The translations under genes were made by a program, and so were the position numbers. From assembly GCF_020524035.2 (NCBI RefSeq), contig NZ_CP129013.1, positions 3,100,001-3,164,000 of the forward strand: a DNA stretch of 64,000 bases, read 5' to 3'. Origin of the DNA: Bacillus carboniphilus. Its GTDB lineage: Bacteria; Bacillota; Bacilli; Bacillales; JAIVKR01. Below, piece after piece: positions 1-10,249 of this stretch (position 1 is the first letter of the stretch; each line of letters begins with the position of its first letter). The notes beneath the pieces were generated by a model, which was not told the DNA's origin, ran no database searches, and saw only the letters and a list, made by a program, of their open reading frames with translations.

Positions 1-499
<499 letters not shown>

Positions 500-975
500 C
501 ACACATGCGATTCTTGTCACCCTTCGTTATTTAGTTTTGAAAGAATGAATTTTCTTTTGAAAAAACGCTTGATATTATCTTGAAAATAAGTATAATATAT
601 TTTGTCCCTCTACAATGGGACAAGGGTTTTGAGAGGTAACCAGTTTGACGTCATTGACGAAAGAAGATGACAAAAAATGCGCCTATTCAAAAGAAACCTA
701 CATAAGAAATAAAAGGGTTTTGAGAAACAAGTAGTTTGAGGAATCAACTGAGGAAACCGAGGAGCGTACTCCGGTACGTGACGACGTTGACGAAAGAAGA
801 TGACAAAAAATGCGCCTATTCAAAAGAAACCTACATAAGAAATAAAAGGGTTTTGAGAAACAAGCAGTTTGAGGAATCAACTGAGGAAACCGAGGAGCGT
901 ACTCCGGTACGTGACGACGTTGGCGAAAGAAGATGACAAAAAAATGCGCCGTTTATCAAAAGCCGTATACTATAT
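500..975 (+). other. 23S-5S rRNA spacer, unusually long
   Basis: This ~475-base spacer separates 23S from 5S; Bacillus 23S-5S spacers are usually near 100 bases or less. It holds a 133-bp tandem duplication (separate entry) and short GC-rich inverted segments such as GAGCGTACTCCGGTACGTGAC that look like rRNA processing stems. No tRNA cloverleaf was seen. Open frames here arise from the repeat and lack ribosome binding sites. Confidence 0.8.
650..951 (+). repeat. 133-bp tandem repeat in the rRNA spacer
   Basis: About 2.3 copies with an exact period of 133 bases: the GACGAAAGAAGATGAC word recurs near 656, 789 and (with one change) 922, and TTTGAGGAATCAACTGAGG recurs at 735 and 868. The copies are almost identical; differences include T732/C865 and one extra A in the last partial copy before it diverges at ~951. 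It looks like a recent slippage or unequal-crossover product in the transcribed spacer. Confidence 0.9.
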
Positions 976-1092
<117 letters not shown>

Positions 1093-1101
1093 TGACAAAA
1101 A

Positions 1102-1139
1102 GGGATTAGTAACAATTAGGTTGCTAGTTCCTTTTTTTT
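1102..1139 (+). terminator. rRNA operon terminator
   Basis: An imperfect hairpin (GGGATTAGTAAC / GTTGCTAGTTCC, with G-T pairs) is followed by eight T residues, immediately after 5S. This is a typical intrinsic terminator closing the rrn transcript. Confidence 0.85.
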
Positions 1140-1162
1140 GTTTGCATTAAATAAGTTTGTAA

Positions 1163-1190
1163 GTTTCCTCCTACTTTTTGAACACGCACT
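1163..1190. repeat. Solo end of a MITE-like repeat
   Basis: The string CTACTTTTTGAACACGCACTT matches the right terminus of the small repeats at 25834-26055 and 41709-41945. Only one end is present here, so it is probably a leftover of an element or of an excision. Confidence 0.45.
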
Positions 1191-1344
1191 TTTACACTAA
1201 TTACCTTAAGCACCTTCCATTCAAAATTCAAAGTATCGCTTAAAAAAACTCATTTTTCAGAATACTAAATTTTATCTTTTCACTATAGCTTTCCACAAGA
1301 CATTATAGTAACATCAAATATAAAAATAAAAGGGGGAAGGACAC

Positions 1345-2361
1345 ATGATTCGTTATCCAATTTTATCAAATGACGCAACAGTTGGTGTAACTGCACCATC
1401 GTCAGGTGTCCCGGTAGAACTTCATCATTTGTTACATCAAGCAAGGGAGAAATTTCAAGAACAAAACGTTCAAGTCGTTTTTGGGGAGACGGTATGGACT
1501 CAAAAGAAAGCAAAATCTGCGGATGCAAAAACAAGAGCAAATGAATTTAATCAAATGATGCAAAACGATAATGTTGACGTAATCATTCCTCCTTGGGGTG
1601 GAGAACTTTTAATTGAAACTTTAGAGTACATAGATTTTGAGAACATTAAGGAAAAGTGGATAGTAGGTTATTCCGATACAAGTCTTCTCCTGCTAGCAAT
1701 TACTTTAAAGACTGGAATAGCAACAGCCCATGGAACGAATTTTGTTGACTTAAGGGGCAAAGAAACTGATCCGACGACAGCGATGTGGAAAACCGTTTTA
1801 TCCACGGAAGTTGGTTCTTCTGTCGTTCAGTATTCCTCTCCTTTCTATCAAAAAGAATGGAAGCATGGGAATCCAACACCTGTTGTTTTCAATTTAACAG
1901 AAAAGACGGAATGGAAAACGATCTCTTGTAAAGAACAGTCTTTAAAAGGAAGATTGTTAGGAGGGTGTATCGATGTTATTCGTCATTTAGCAGGAACACC
2001 TTTCGGAAATATTCAATCCTTTCAACAAAAATATATTCATGATGAACCAATTATATGGTTCTTTGAAAATTGTGAGTTGTCGACAACAGATTTGAGACGT
2101 TCTTTAGTACAAATGAAATTAGCTGGCTGGTTTGATCATTGCTCAGGTGTTTTATTTGGTAGGAGTGAAGCCAATCATTCTGTAGGTGACTATACCGTAG
2201 AGGATGTTTATTGGGATCTGTCAGAAGAATTAAATGTTCCGATCATTTATGATATTGATTGTGGTCACAAGCCGCCACAAGTTACTTTGATCAATGGTGC
2301 ATTTGCGGAGGTAACAGTTGAAAATGGAAAAGGAAAGGTCACTCAATGTTTTCGCTCATAA
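1345..2361 (+). CDS. LD-carboxypeptidase, peptidase family S66 (MccF-like)
   Basis: A 338-residue protein of the S66 family, which cleaves amide bonds next to D-amino acids in murein peptides or, in MccF-type members, microcin C-like nucleotide-peptide conjugates. The N-terminal domain carries the nucleophile elbow VGYSDTS with Ser110; the other triad members fit Glu241 (WFFENCE) and His308 (DCGHKPP). No signal peptide is visible, so a cytoplasmic enzyme is likely. The ATG start follows a strong AAAGGGGGAAGG site. The family assignment is firm from motifs; whether the substrate is murein tetrapeptide or a peptide-nucleotide antibiotic cannot be told. It stands alone after the rRNA terminator and may be co-transcribed with the next small gene. 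Confidence 0.9.
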   Translation: MIRYPILSNDATVGVTAPSSGVPVELHHLLHQAREKFQEQNVQVVFGETVWTQKKAKSADAKTRANEFNQMMQNDNVDVIIPPWGGELLIETLEYIDFENIKEKWIVGYSDTSLLLLAITLKTGIATAHGTNFVDLRGKETDPTTAMWKTVLSTEVGSSVVQYSSPFYQKEWKHGNPTPVVFNLTEKTEWKTISCKEQSLKGRLLGGCIDVIRHLAGTPFGNIQSFQQKYIHDEPIIWFFENCELSTTDLRRSLVQMKLAGWFDHCSGVLFGRSEANHSVGDYTVEDVYWDLSEELNVPIIYDIDCGHKPPQVTLINGAFAEVTVENGKGKVTQCFRS

Positions 2362-2389
2362 GGAAAGCTTGTGGAGAGGTTGATTCGAA

Positions 2390-2755
2390 TTGAACGCTCC
2401 TATCCCTATAGAAGAAAAGAAACTTCTTTATGATTATATTTACAACGACTATCTTTTGGAACAGTTAGATCAAGATCGAACATTTTTTGAAAAATCCAAG
2501 ATGAGAATACCTGATGTATATGAAAACTTAATGGATGACATTGTTGATGTTATTGGCAAGGATTTAAGGAAGATACAGGTGCAGATGAGAGAGAAAGAAT
2601 TGTCAGTTGAAGCTCCTGTACAGCTTGATGATTGGTTTATTGAATACGTTTATCATGCTCATGGTTATTATGGTACGTTTCGTTTTTGGAAGTCAGCATT
2701 GAATTTGGAGGCTAATAAGCGGTTGGAAGCCGTTCGTGAAAGGCTCTATAAATAA
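2390..2755 (+). CDS. Hypothetical protein, 121 aa
   Basis: I do not recognise this family. The protein is soluble, acidic in its first half and rich in aromatic residues, with a distinctive YHAHGYYGTFRFWKSA segment around residues 87-102. The N-terminal half looks helical. The chosen TTG start at 2390 follows GGAGAGGTTGATTCGAA, a reasonable ribosome site. It begins 28 bases after the S66 peptidase gene stop and may share its transcript. Codon usage resembles the neighbours, and there are no signs of decay. Confidence 0.7.
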   Translation: MNAPIPIEEKKLLYDYIYNDYLLEQLDQDRTFFEKSKMRIPDVYENLMDDIVDVIGKDLRKIQVQMREKELSVEAPVQLDDWFIEYVYHAHGYYGTFRFWKSALNLEANKRLEAVRERLYK

Positions 2756-2854
2756 CATGTGACGCAGGAAGTTCGTTTCTCAAATGGTGCATTTTGAAGT
2801 ACAATGACTTTAGGAATACAATTGCAGATAAGATTGGAAAGGAAGAAAGAATAT

Positions 2855-3070
2855 TTGACAAAAAAACGAACGAAGGAAAAGTTTTATGTCCAAGATAATG
2901 AAACGCTTTCAGATTGCTTAAAAAGAATGGAAGAACAAGGATATGTTCCTGTTCAAAGAATGGAAGAGCCGATCTTCAAAGAAGTAGATAAAAACGGTCA
3001 TCCAGATATTCAACCGTGTGGAAGGAAAGTTGTATTTATAGGACAAAAGAAAACAAAAGACGAACATTAA
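2855..3070 (+). CDS. NETI motif-containing protein (YebG-like)
   Basis: A small basic protein (about 71 aa) with the NETI-type motif: VQDNETLSDCLKRMEEQGY near the start, then RMEEPIFKEV and a PCGRKVVFIGQ tail. In B. subtilis the NETI protein YebG lies just upstream of purE, as here, which supports orthology. I prefer the TTG at 2855, preceded by GGAAAGGAAG at 2836-2845, over the upstream ATG at 2804, because conservation begins there. Function is unknown. The stop codon lies inside the first PurR box of the purine operon. Confidence 0.85.
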   Translation: MTKKRTKEKFYVQDNETLSDCLKRMEEQGYVPVQRMEEPIFKEVDKNGHPDIQPCGRKVVFIGQKKTKDEH

Positions 3071-3095
3071 TTATTTTAATAAACTTTAATGTTCG
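3061..3095 (+). promoter_or_regulatory. PurR operator (two inverted Pur boxes), also a hairpin
   Basis: CGAACATTAA (3061-3070) and TTAATGTTCG (3085-3094) form two inverted copies of the Pur box core CGAAC separated by about 14 bases, just upstream of the purE promoter. This is the arrangement bound by the Bacillus PurR repressor, which is relieved by PRPP. The left box overlaps the NETI gene stop codon. The same palindrome followed by ATTTTTAT could act as the terminator of the NETI gene transcript. The PurR role is inferred from family knowledge; the palindrome is seen directly. Confidence 0.85.
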
Positions 3096-3102
3096 ATTTT
3101 TA

Positions 3103-3131
3103 TTGACTGTTTACTTGTAGATTGTTAATAT
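3103..3131 (+). promoter_or_regulatory. Probable purE operon promoter
   Basis: TTGACT at 3103-3108, a 17- to 18-base spacer, and TTAATA/TAATAT at 3126-3131 make a good sigma-A promoter directly after the Pur boxes. Its start site would lie a few bases before the guanine riboswitch. Confidence 0.75.
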
Positions 3132-3148
3132 GAAGTTGAAAATGAATG

Positions 3149-3222
3149 GACCTCGTATAATGTTGGGGATATGGCCCAAAAGTTTCTACCCGATAACCGT
3201 AAATTATTGGACTATGAGGGAA
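3149..3222 (+). promoter_or_regulatory. Guanine riboswitch (purine riboswitch aptamer)
   Basis: The aptamer has P1 strands CCTC (3151) and GAGG (3216), a P2 hairpin TTGGGG ATATGG CCCAA, a P3 loop CCGTAAAT, and the J3/1 segment GGACTATG. The base equivalent to position 74 is C (C3212), which selects guanine or hypoxanthine; adenine aptamers have T there. Guanine binding should stabilise P1 and favour the terminator at 3269. Strongly supported by conserved core bases and location. Confidence 0.95.
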
Positions 3223-3268
3223 AGTGAATAGTAGGATTTATCATTCAATCTGAATTTGGATGATCTAA

Positions 3269-3335
3269 GCCTTATTTTTATTTACTTTCTCTCTTAAACC
3301 ATAGAGAGAGTCTGTAAATAAAGATGAGGCTTTTT
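3269..3335 (+). terminator. Riboswitch-controlled terminator in the purE leader
   Basis: GCCTTATTTTTATTTAC pairs with GTAAATAAAGATGAGGC around an inner CTCTCT/AGAGAG helix, followed by TTTTTGTG. It lies between the guanine aptamer and purE and is the expected expression platform. A competing antiterminator would use the aptamer 3' strand; I did not work out that alternative pairing. Confidence 0.85.
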
Positions 3336-3433
3336 GTGTCGCTCCTTTTATTTTATTAGAGGATGACTGACGGTAGATGATTGATTGCGCCCTATCACTT
3401 TTCGTACTACATAACATAAAAGGGGGATTACTA

Positions 3434-3922
3434 GTGAAACCATTAGTTGGCGTTATTATGGGGAGTACGTCAGATTGGGAAACCATGAAATATAGCTGTG
3501 AAGTGTTAGACGAACTCGATATTCCGTATGAGAAACGTGTTGTATCTGCGCACCGGACTCCTGATTTAATGTTTGCATATGCTGAGGAGGCAAAAGAAAG
3601 AGGGATAAACGTGATTATAGCAGGAGCAGGTGGAGCGGCTCATTTACCTGGAATGGTTGCTTCTAAAACGACCTTACCCGTTATTGGTGTACCTGTTCAA
3701 TCACAGACGTTAAATGGTCTAGACTCCTTATTATCCATTGTACAAATGCCAGGGGGTGTACCTGTAGCAACAGTCGCTATTGGGAAAGCAGGATCCATGA
3801 ATGCCGGTCTATTAGCAGCAGAAATTCTTTCGTTACAGTCGAAAAATATTCATAACAAGTTAGTAGAGAGAAAAGAGAATATTAAACAACGAGTATTAGA
3901 GAGTAGTGATCAGCTTGTTTAA
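3434..3922 (+). CDS. purE: PurE, N5-carboxyaminoimidazole ribonucleotide mutase
   Basis: First gene of the purine operon. It converts N5-CAIR to CAIR in the cytoplasm, using the product of PurK. The GTG start at 3434 follows AAAGGGGGA and gives 162 residues, the usual class I PurE length; longer upstream starts lack a ribosome site and family similarity. The phosphate loop GSTSDW is near residue 11, the SAHRTP histidine near 40, and the [11 protein letters not shown] segment near 70. It overlaps purK by 17 bases, implying translational coupling. Transcription should depend on the upstream PurR operator and guanine riboswitch. Confidence 0.97.
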   Translation: MKPLVGVIMGSTSDWETMKYSCEVLDELDIPYEKRVVSAHRTPDLMFAYAEEAKERGINVIIAGAGGAAHLPGMVASKTTLPVIGVPVQSQTLNGLDSLLSIVQMPGGVPVATVAIGKAGSMNAGLLAAEILSLQSKNIHNKLVERKENIKQRVLESSDQLV

Positions 3923-5048
3923 TCAAACGATTTCACCAGGGGCAACAATCGGCATTATCGGCGGTGGGCAACTCGGTCGGTATATGGCTATTGCAGCTAG
4001 ACATTTAGGTTATAAAGTAGCGGTATTAGACCCAACGCCTGATTCCCCATGTGCTCAGGTGAGTGACTATGAAATTATTGCGCCTTTTGATGATCAAGAA
4101 GCGATTGAGCGCTTGGCATCCATGAGTGATGTGATAACTTATGAGTTTGAAAATATTGATGCGAAAAGATTGAATTGGCTAGAGGAGAATGTTTATCTTC
4201 CTCAAGGAAGCGACTTGTTGACAAAGACGCAGGATCGAGAACTTGAGAAAAAAGCAATTCAAGAGGCAGGTGTGTCTGTAGCACCATATGAAATCGTAAA
4301 GAAACCTGAAGATATAGAAGACATCTTAGAAAAGCTAGAATTTCCTGCTGTTATTAAAACATGTCTTGGAGGATATGATGGCAAGGGGCAAATCGTTATT
4401 CGATCAACAGAAGACGTTCCACATGCCAAAAAGCTTAGCAGTGATACTAGGTGTGTTGTTGAAAAATGGATTCCGTTTGAAAAAGAAATTTCCGTTATTG
4501 TTACAAGAAGTACGACAGGTGAGGTGACTACCTTCCCGATAGCAGAGAACATTCATCAAGAGAATATTTTACACCAATCGATTGTTCCAGCAAGAATAGC
4601 AAAGGATATTAAAGAGAAGGCAAAAGCAATGGCACTGAAACTAGCCGATCATTTTCAGCTAGTTGGGACGCTGGCTGTCGAGATGTTTGTGACAAAAGAG
4701 GGAGACGTATTTGTAAATGAGTTAGCTCCTCGTCCGCATAATTCTGGGCATTACACGTTAGATTTATGCAAAGTATCTCAGTTTGAACAACACATTCGTT
4801 CCATATGTGGACTTCCGTTAGGACAGACGGACCTTCTAAGCGAAGGGGTAATGGTTAACCTTATTGGAGATCAAATCCATTTGATTGAAAAAGACAGGGG
4901 TCTTTTAGTGGATGGGAAACTATATGATTATGGAAAAAAAGAAGTAAAACCGAAGAGAAAGATGGGACATGTAACGTTTTATTCACGAGAACATATGGAA
5001 AAAATAGAAAAACATCCGATTTGGAAGAAAGATGAGGCGTTGATATGA
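3906..5048 (+). CDS. purK: PurK, N5-carboxyaminoimidazole ribonucleotide synthetase
   Basis: ATP-grasp enzyme (380 aa) that carboxylates AIR with bicarbonate and ATP to N5-CAIR, the PurE substrate. The N-terminal [10 protein letters not shown] motif (residues 16-25), the flexible ATP-grasp loop [10 protein letters not shown] (near 153-162) and the metal-binding [12 protein letters not shown] segment (near 270-281) are all present. The GTG start at 3906 lies inside purE. The stop overlaps the purB start as ATGA. Intact and of standard length. Confidence 0.97.
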   Translation: MISLFNQTISPGATIGIIGGGQLGRYMAIAARHLGYKVAVLDPTPDSPCAQVSDYEIIAPFDDQEAIERLASMSDVITYEFENIDAKRLNWLEENVYLPQGSDLLTKTQDRELEKKAIQEAGVSVAPYEIVKKPEDIEDILEKLEFPAVIKTCLGGYDGKGQIVIRSTEDVPHAKKLSSDTRCVVEKWIPFEKEISVIVTRSTTGEVTTFPIAENIHQENILHQSIVPARIAKDIKEKAKAMALKLADHFQLVGTLAVEMFVTKEGDVFVNELAPRPHNSGHYTLDLCKVSQFEQHIRSICGLPLGQTDLLSEGVMVNLIGDQIHLIEKDRGLLVDGKLYDYGKKEVKPKRKMGHVTFYSREHMEKIEKHPIWKKDEALI

Positions 5049-6340
5049 TCGAACGTTATACAAGACCAGAAATGGGAGCAATATGGACAGAAGAAAATCG
5101 CTTTAAAGCATGGTTAGAGGTAGAGATCTTAGCTTGTGAAGCGTGGGCGGAACTTGGAGAAATTCCGAAAGAAGATGTAAAGATATTGAGAGAGAAAGCA
5201 TCATTTGATATTGAGAGGATAAAAGAGATAGAAAATGAGACAAAGCATGATGTGGTGGCGTTTACTCGTGCTGTGTCAGAAACATTAGGAGAGGAAAAGA
5301 AATGGGTGCATTATGGATTAACATCGACGGACGTAGTAGACACGGCATTATCCTATGTGCTCAAACAGGCAAACGAAATCTTGTTAGCCGACTTAAATCG
5401 TTTTGTTGACGTATTGAAAGAGAAGGCAAGAGAGCAAAAATATACGGTCATGATGGGGAGAACACATGGCGTTCATGCGGAACCAACGACATTTGGCTTA
5501 AAGCTAGCCCTCTGGTATGAGGAAATGAAGAGAAATGTCGAGAGGTTTACGCAAGCAGCTGAAGGCATTCAATTTGGAAAGATATCGGGGGCAGTTGGAA
5601 CCTATGCCAATATTGACCCGTTCGTTGAAGCGTATGTGTGTGAAAAGCTTGGCTTAAAAGCGGCACCTATCTCGACGCAAACGCTGCAAAGAGACCGACA
5701 CGCTCATTATATGAGTACACTTGCACTCATCGCAGCTTCTATTGAAAAGTTTGCAGTAGAAATTAGAGGTTTACAAAAAAGTGAAACAAGAGAGGTTGAA
5801 GAATTTTTCTCGAAAGGACAAAAGGGATCTTCAGCGATGCCTCATAAACGAAATCCAATCGGATCAGAAAATATGACAGGGTTAGCAAGGACGATTCGTG
5901 GGTATATGGTAACTGCCTATGAAAATGTAGCGCTTTGGCATGAGCGAGATATCTCGCATTCTTCATCCGAGAGAATCATTCTCCCAGATGCAACGATCGC
6001 CTTAAACTATATGCTTAATCGTTTTAGTGGAATCATCGAAAACTTGACTGTTTTTCCTGAAAACATGAAACGTAATATGGATCGAACCTTCGGATTGATT
6101 TATTCTCAGCAAGTCATGCTTGCGTTAATTAACAAAGGGATGACAAGAGAGGAAGCGTACGATTTAGTTCAACCAATCGCCATGAAATCATGGGAAAAAC
6201 AAGTTCCATTCCGTCACTTAGTAGAAACAGAAGAGCAAATCACATCACAATTATCAATGAAGGAAATAACGGCTTGCTTTGATTATCACTACCATATCAA
6301 GCATGTGGATATGATTTTCAAACGCGTCAATCTAGATTAA
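5045..6340 (+). CDS. purB: PurB, adenylosuccinate lyase
   Basis: A 431-residue fumarase-superfamily enzyme. It splits SAICAR to AICAR and adenylosuccinate to AMP, each with release of fumarate, so it acts twice in purine synthesis. The superfamily signature [15 protein letters not shown] (residues ~262-276) carries the mobile catalytic serine loop; [13 protein letters not shown] (near 88) and [14 protein letters not shown] (near 138) supply substrate contacts. Its ATG overlaps the purK stop. A 56-base gap follows before purC. Confidence 0.97.
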   Translation: MIERYTRPEMGAIWTEENRFKAWLEVEILACEAWAELGEIPKEDVKILREKASFDIERIKEIENETKHDVVAFTRAVSETLGEEKKWVHYGLTSTDVVDTALSYVLKQANEILLADLNRFVDVLKEKAREQKYTVMMGRTHGVHAEPTTFGLKLALWYEEMKRNVERFTQAAEGIQFGKISGAVGTYANIDPFVEAYVCEKLGLKAAPISTQTLQRDRHAHYMSTLALIAASIEKFAVEIRGLQKSETREVEEFFSKGQKGSSAMPHKRNPIGSENMTGLARTIRGYMVTAYENVALWHERDISHSSSERIILPDATIALNYMLNRFSGIIENLTVFPENMKRNMDRTFGLIYSQQVMLALINKGMTREEAYDLVQPIAMKSWEKQVPFRHLVETEEQITSQLSMKEITACFDYHYHIKHVDMIFKRVNLD

Positions 6341-6396
6341 AGAGGTTGGTTAATTATTTTCAATACAATGATAAGCAACAAGAGGGGGTATAGACC

Positions 6397-7125
6397 ATGG
6401 ATTTTACAAAGGGATCTTTACTTTACGAAGGTAAAGCAAAAAAAATATATGAAACCAATCATGCCGATGTGGTTCTCGTTGAATATAAAGATTCAGCTAC
6501 GGCTTTTAATGGAGAAAAAAAAGCAACTATTACTGGTAAAAGCAGACTAAATAACATGATCTCAAGTTTGTTATTTTCAGAGCTGAAACGAAGCAATATC
6601 TCTTCGCACTTTGTTGAACAAGTATCGGAAACAGAGCAACTTGTACAAAAAGTAGAGATTATTCCAATAGAGGTCGTTGTTCGAAATATTGTGGCTGGAA
6701 GTCTCTCGAAACGCCTCGGTATTGAAGAAGGAACCGCCTTAAAGAAACCAATTATCGAATTTTATTATAAAGATGATCAGTTAGGGGATCCATTTATTAA
6801 TGAAGCGCATATTGAAGAATTAAGTCTTGCAACTGATGCCCAACTATTGTTTATCAAAAGAGAAGCGTTCAAAGTGAATGACGTATTGAAAAGATATTTT
6901 AAAGAAAAGGATATTGAGCTTGTAGACTTTAAACTTGAGTTCGGAACTAGCGATCAAGGGGAAGTGCTATTAGCAGATGAAATATCACCAGATACGTGCC
7001 GTTTATGGGATGTGACGACAGGGGAAAAGCTAGATAAAGATGTTTTTAGACGAGAGATTGGTAGTTTAACAGAAGCCTATCAAAAATTGTTAGATCGTAT
7101 AAGGGGAGAGGTCAATCATGGTTAA
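6397..7125 (+). CDS. purC: PurC, SAICAR synthetase
   Basis: A 242-residue enzyme that joins CAIR and aspartate with ATP to give SAICAR. The N-terminal LYEGKAKKIYE motif (residues 9-19), VVVRNIVAGS near 86 and the metal site DEISPDTCRLWD near 190 are typical. The ATG at 6397 follows AGAGGGGGTATAGACC, a strong ribosome site. It overlaps purS by eight bases. Confidence 0.97.
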   Translation: MDFTKGSLLYEGKAKKIYETNHADVVLVEYKDSATAFNGEKKATITGKSRLNNMISSLLFSELKRSNISSHFVEQVSETEQLVQKVEIIPIEVVVRNIVAGSLSKRLGIEEGTALKKPIIEFYYKDDQLGDPFINEAHIEELSLATDAQLLFIKREAFKVNDVLKRYFKEKDIELVDFKLEFGTSDQGEVLLADEISPDTCRLWDVTTGEKLDKDVFRREIGSLTEAYQKLLDRIRGEVNHG

Positions 7126-7372
7126 GGTGAAAGTTCATGTTATGTTAAAGGAAAGTGTATTAGATCCGCAAGGGAGTGCGGTGCAAAAGGCGCTTCATTC
7201 GATGAATTATCAAGAAGTGAAAGATGTACGAATTGGAAAGTATATGGAGCTGCAAATGGAGCAAGGTGAGGGAGACTTAGACACTAGAATTAAAGAGATG
7301 TGTGAAAAGCTTCTTGCGAATCCTGTCATAGAGGATTACACGTATGAGGTGGAGGAGGTTGTCGCTCCGTGA
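7118..7372 (+). CDS. purS: PurS, FGAM synthetase subunit
   Basis: An 84-residue protein that bridges PurQ and the small form of PurL in the Bacillus-type FGAM synthetase. Its small alpha/beta fold is recognisable from [15 protein letters not shown] near the start and [15 protein letters not shown] in the middle. Overlaps with purC upstream and purQ downstream (GTGA junction) suggest translational coupling for stoichiometric production of the complex. Confidence 0.95.
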   Translation: MVKVKVHVMLKESVLDPQGSAVQKALHSMNYQEVKDVRIGKYMELQMEQGEGDLDTRIKEMCEKLLANPVIEDYTYEVEEVVAP

Positions 7373-8052
7373 AGTTTGCCGTTATTGTCTTTCCAGGATC
7401 CAATTGTGATATCGACATGTATCATGCAATAAAGGATGAATTAGGCGAGGACATGGACTATGTTCGCCATGATGCTACTGATTTATCTTCCTATGATGGA
7501 GTATTGCCGCCTGGCGGCTTTTCTTATGGAGATTACTTACGTTCAGGAGCGATTGCTCAGTTTTCAACTATCATGAAAGAAGTTGTCCGAGCAGCGAATG
7601 AAGGAAAACCTGTCTTAGGAGTATGTAACGGATTCCAAATCTTACTTGAAGTTGGGTTGTTACCTGGTGCAATGAAACGAAATCAACAGTTGAAATTTAT
7701 TTGTAAGCCGGTTGAATTGGTCGTCGAAAATCACGAAACGATGTTTACAAGCGGATATCAACAAGGTCAAAAGATTACGATCCCAATTGCTCATGGAGAG
7801 GGCAACTATGAATGTGACGATGAAACGTTAAAGCAGTTAAAGAAAAATAACCAAATCGTTTTCACGTATGATCATAATCCAAATGGAAGTGTAAACAATA
7901 TTGCTGGCATTGTCAATGAACAAGGTAACATATTAGGGATGATGCCTCATCCGGAGCGAGCGGTCGATAAGCTTCTAGGAAGTGATGATGGATTAACGTT
8001 ATTTAAATCAATCGTAAAAAACTGGAGGGAAACTCATGTCGCAACCTATTGA
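7369..8052 (+). CDS. purQ: PurQ, FGAM synthetase glutaminase subunit
   Basis: A 227-residue class I glutamine amidotransferase that supplies ammonia to PurL. The nucleophile Cys sits in GVCNGFQ (near residue 86), and the His/Glu dyad is in [10 protein letters not shown] near 195. The oxyanion segment [13 protein letters not shown] is near 43-55. It starts with GTG overlapping the purS stop and overlaps purL by 17 bases. Confidence 0.97.
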   Translation: MKFAVIVFPGSNCDIDMYHAIKDELGEDMDYVRHDATDLSSYDGVLPPGGFSYGDYLRSGAIAQFSTIMKEVVRAANEGKPVLGVCNGFQILLEVGLLPGAMKRNQQLKFICKPVELVVENHETMFTSGYQQGQKITIPIAHGEGNYECDDETLKQLKKNNQIVFTYDHNPNGSVNNIAGIVNEQGNILGMMPHPERAVDKLLGSDDGLTLFKSIVKNWRETHVATY

Positions 8053-10249
8053 GCCAACAGCAAAACAGATCAAAGATGAAAAACTATATCAACAAATGGG
8101 AGTTAGTGATGATGAGTTTCGATTAGTTGAATCGATTTTAGGACGTTTGCCTAATTATACTGAGATCGGAATTTTTTCAGTTATGTGGTCGGAGCACTGT
8201 AGTTATAAAAACTCAAAGCCTCTTTTAAAAAAGTTTCCAACCGATGGTGAACGAGTCCTCCAAGGTCCAGGAGAAGGGGCTGGAATTGTCGATATTGGGG
8301 ACAATCAAGCCGTCGTCTTTAAAATTGAGAGCCATAATCATCCATCTGCCATCGAACCTTATCAAGGAGCTGCGACAGGGGTTGGAGGAATTATCCGTGA
8401 TGTGTTTTCAATGGGAGCTAGACCGATTGCATTATTAAATTCGTTACGGTTTGGAGAATTAACGACACCTCGAGTAAAATACTTATTTGAAGAAGTCGTA
8501 GCCGGAATTGCAGGTTACGGTAATTGTATCGGAATTCCAACCGTTGGAGGAGAAGTTCAATTTGATCCATCATATGATGGAAACCCACTTGTGAATGCGA
8601 TGTGTGTCGGTTTAATTGATCATCAAGATATTAAAAAAGGGCAAGCGAAAGGTGTCGGCAATACCGTCATGTATGTAGGTGCGAAAACAGGTCGTGATGG
8701 TATACATGGAGCTACCTTTGCATCAGAAGAGCTGACAGAATCATCGGAAGAAAAACGACCAGCCGTTCAAGTAGGGGACCCATTTATGGAGAAGCTGCTT
8801 CTTGAAGCTTGTTTAGAGGTCGTTCAATCAGATGCACTTGTAGGAATTCAAGATATGGGGGCCGCAGGACTCACAAGTTCATCTGCAGAGATGGCCAGTA
8901 AAGCTGGATCAGGAATTGAAATGAACTTAAATTTAGTTCCGCAAAGAGAAAAGGGTATGACGCCTTATGAAATGATGCTTTCAGAATCACAAGAAAGAAT
9001 GCTGTTAGTAATTGAAAAAGGTCGTGAGCAAGAAATTGTTGATCTTTTTGAGAAATATGACTTAGATGCAGTAGCGATTGGTCGGGTGACAGATGATAAA
9101 ATGCTTCGCCTCCTTCACAAAGGGGAAATCGTTTCTGAAATCCCTGTCGATGCTTTAGCGGAGGAAGCACCTGTTTACGAAAAACCATCCAGTGAACCAG
9201 AAATGTATAAACAAAATCAACAGCAACCTAATTATGTTCCTCATGTAGACAATTACGAGGAGATGCTGAAAACTCTATTAAAACAACCGACGATTGCCAG
9301 CAAGGAATGGGTATATGACCAATACGATTACATGGTGAGAACCAATACAGTGGTTACACCTGGATCGGATGCAGCTGTGTTAAGAATTAGAGATACAAAC
9401 AAAGCGTTAGCCATGACAACAGACTGTAACTCAAGATATTTATATTTGGATCCACAAGAAGGTGGAAAGATCGCTGTGGCAGAAGCAGCAAGAAATATTG
9501 TTGCCTCTGGAGGAACTCCTTTAGCCGTGACGGATTGTTTGAATTTTGGGAGTCCAGAAAAACCGGAAATCTTTTGGCAAATGGAAAAGGCTGTGGATGG
9601 CATGAGTGAAGCATGCCGAACATTAAAAACACCTGTCATTGGCGGGAATGTTTCTTTATATAATGAAACAAACGGAACTGCTGTCTATCCAACACCGGTC
9701 GTTGGAATGGTGGGATTAATAGAACAGACCGAACATATTACGACCCAGCATTTTAAACAAGCCGATGATCTTATCTATTTATTAGGAGAAACAGAAGCAG
9801 AATTTGGCGGAAGTGAAATTCAAAAGGTTTTAGAAGGTAGAATCTTTGGCAAACCACCAAAGCTGGATCTTGATGAAGAGCAAAAACGAAGTCAGCAGTT
9901 ACTAGACGCTATTCGTCAAGGACTTGTTCAGTCCGCTCACGATTTATCAGAGGGGGGTCTTGCTGTAGCTTTAGCGGAAAGCTTGTTTACTCATCAAGGC
10001 CTAGGAGCTGAAGTTACCATTGAAGACAATCCAGCTGTTTCCTTATTTAGTGAAAGTCAGTCAAGATTTCTTGTGACGGTGAAAAAAGAAAACCAAGAGC
10101 GGTTTGAAGAGCTTGTTGAAGCGAAGCAAATCGGCATTGTTACAAATGGAGGGAGACTTGAAATCCGTTCCTCTTCTGAACAGCCTATTGTTTCTACATC
10201 TTCTCTAGAATTAGAGAGAGAATGGAAAGGAGTATTCCATGCTTGCTGA
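8036..10249 (+). CDS. purL: PurL, FGAM synthetase large subunit (small PurL type)
   Basis: A 737-residue AIR-synthase-superfamily enzyme that converts FGAR to FGAM using ATP and ammonia from PurQ. It is the short PurL form that requires PurS and PurQ, both encoded just upstream. [11 protein letters not shown] (near residue 51), [11 protein letters not shown] (near 97), [11 protein letters not shown] (near 279) and [16 protein letters not shown] near the C-terminal half are visible, showing the duplicated PurM-like halves. Start ATG follows TGGAGGGA. It overlaps purF by 11 bases. Confidence 0.97.
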   Translation: MSQPIEPTAKQIKDEKLYQQMGVSDDEFRLVESILGRLPNYTEIGIFSVMWSEHCSYKNSKPLLKKFPTDGERVLQGPGEGAGIVDIGDNQAVVFKIESHNHPSAIEPYQGAATGVGGIIRDVFSMGARPIALLNSLRFGELTTPRVKYLFEEVVAGIAGYGNCIGIPTVGGEVQFDPSYDGNPLVNAMCVGLIDHQDIKKGQAKGVGNTVMYVGAKTGRDGIHGATFASEELTESSEEKRPAVQVGDPFMEKLLLEACLEVVQSDALVGIQDMGAAGLTSSSAEMASKAGSGIEMNLNLVPQREKGMTPYEMMLSESQERMLLVIEKGREQEIVDLFEKYDLDAVAIGRVTDDKMLRLLHKGEIVSEIPVDALAEEAPVYEKPSSEPEMYKQNQQQPNYVPHVDNYEEMLKTLLKQPTIASKEWVYDQYDYMVRTNTVVTPGSDAAVLRIRDTNKALAMTTDCNSRYLYLDPQEGGKIAVAEAARNIVASGGTPLAVTDCLNFGSPEKPEIFWQMEKAVDGMSEACRTLKTPVIGGNVSLYNETNGTAVYPTPVVGMVGLIEQTEHITTQHFKQADDLIYLLGETEAEFGGSEIQKVLEGRIFGKPPKLDLDEEQKRSQQLLDAIRQGLVQSAHDLSEGGLAVALAESLFTHQGLGAEVTIEDNPAVSLFSESQSRFLVTVKKENQERFEELVEAKQIGIVTNGGRLEIRSSSEQPIVSTSSLELEREWKGVFHAC

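Noticed and set aside
650-951. Possible CRISPR array or direct-repeat array
   Set aside because: The repeat is a contiguous 133-bp tandem duplication without spacers.
3149-3222. Adenine riboswitch
   Set aside because: The specificity base is C (C3212), which indicates guanine or hypoxanthine rather than adenine.
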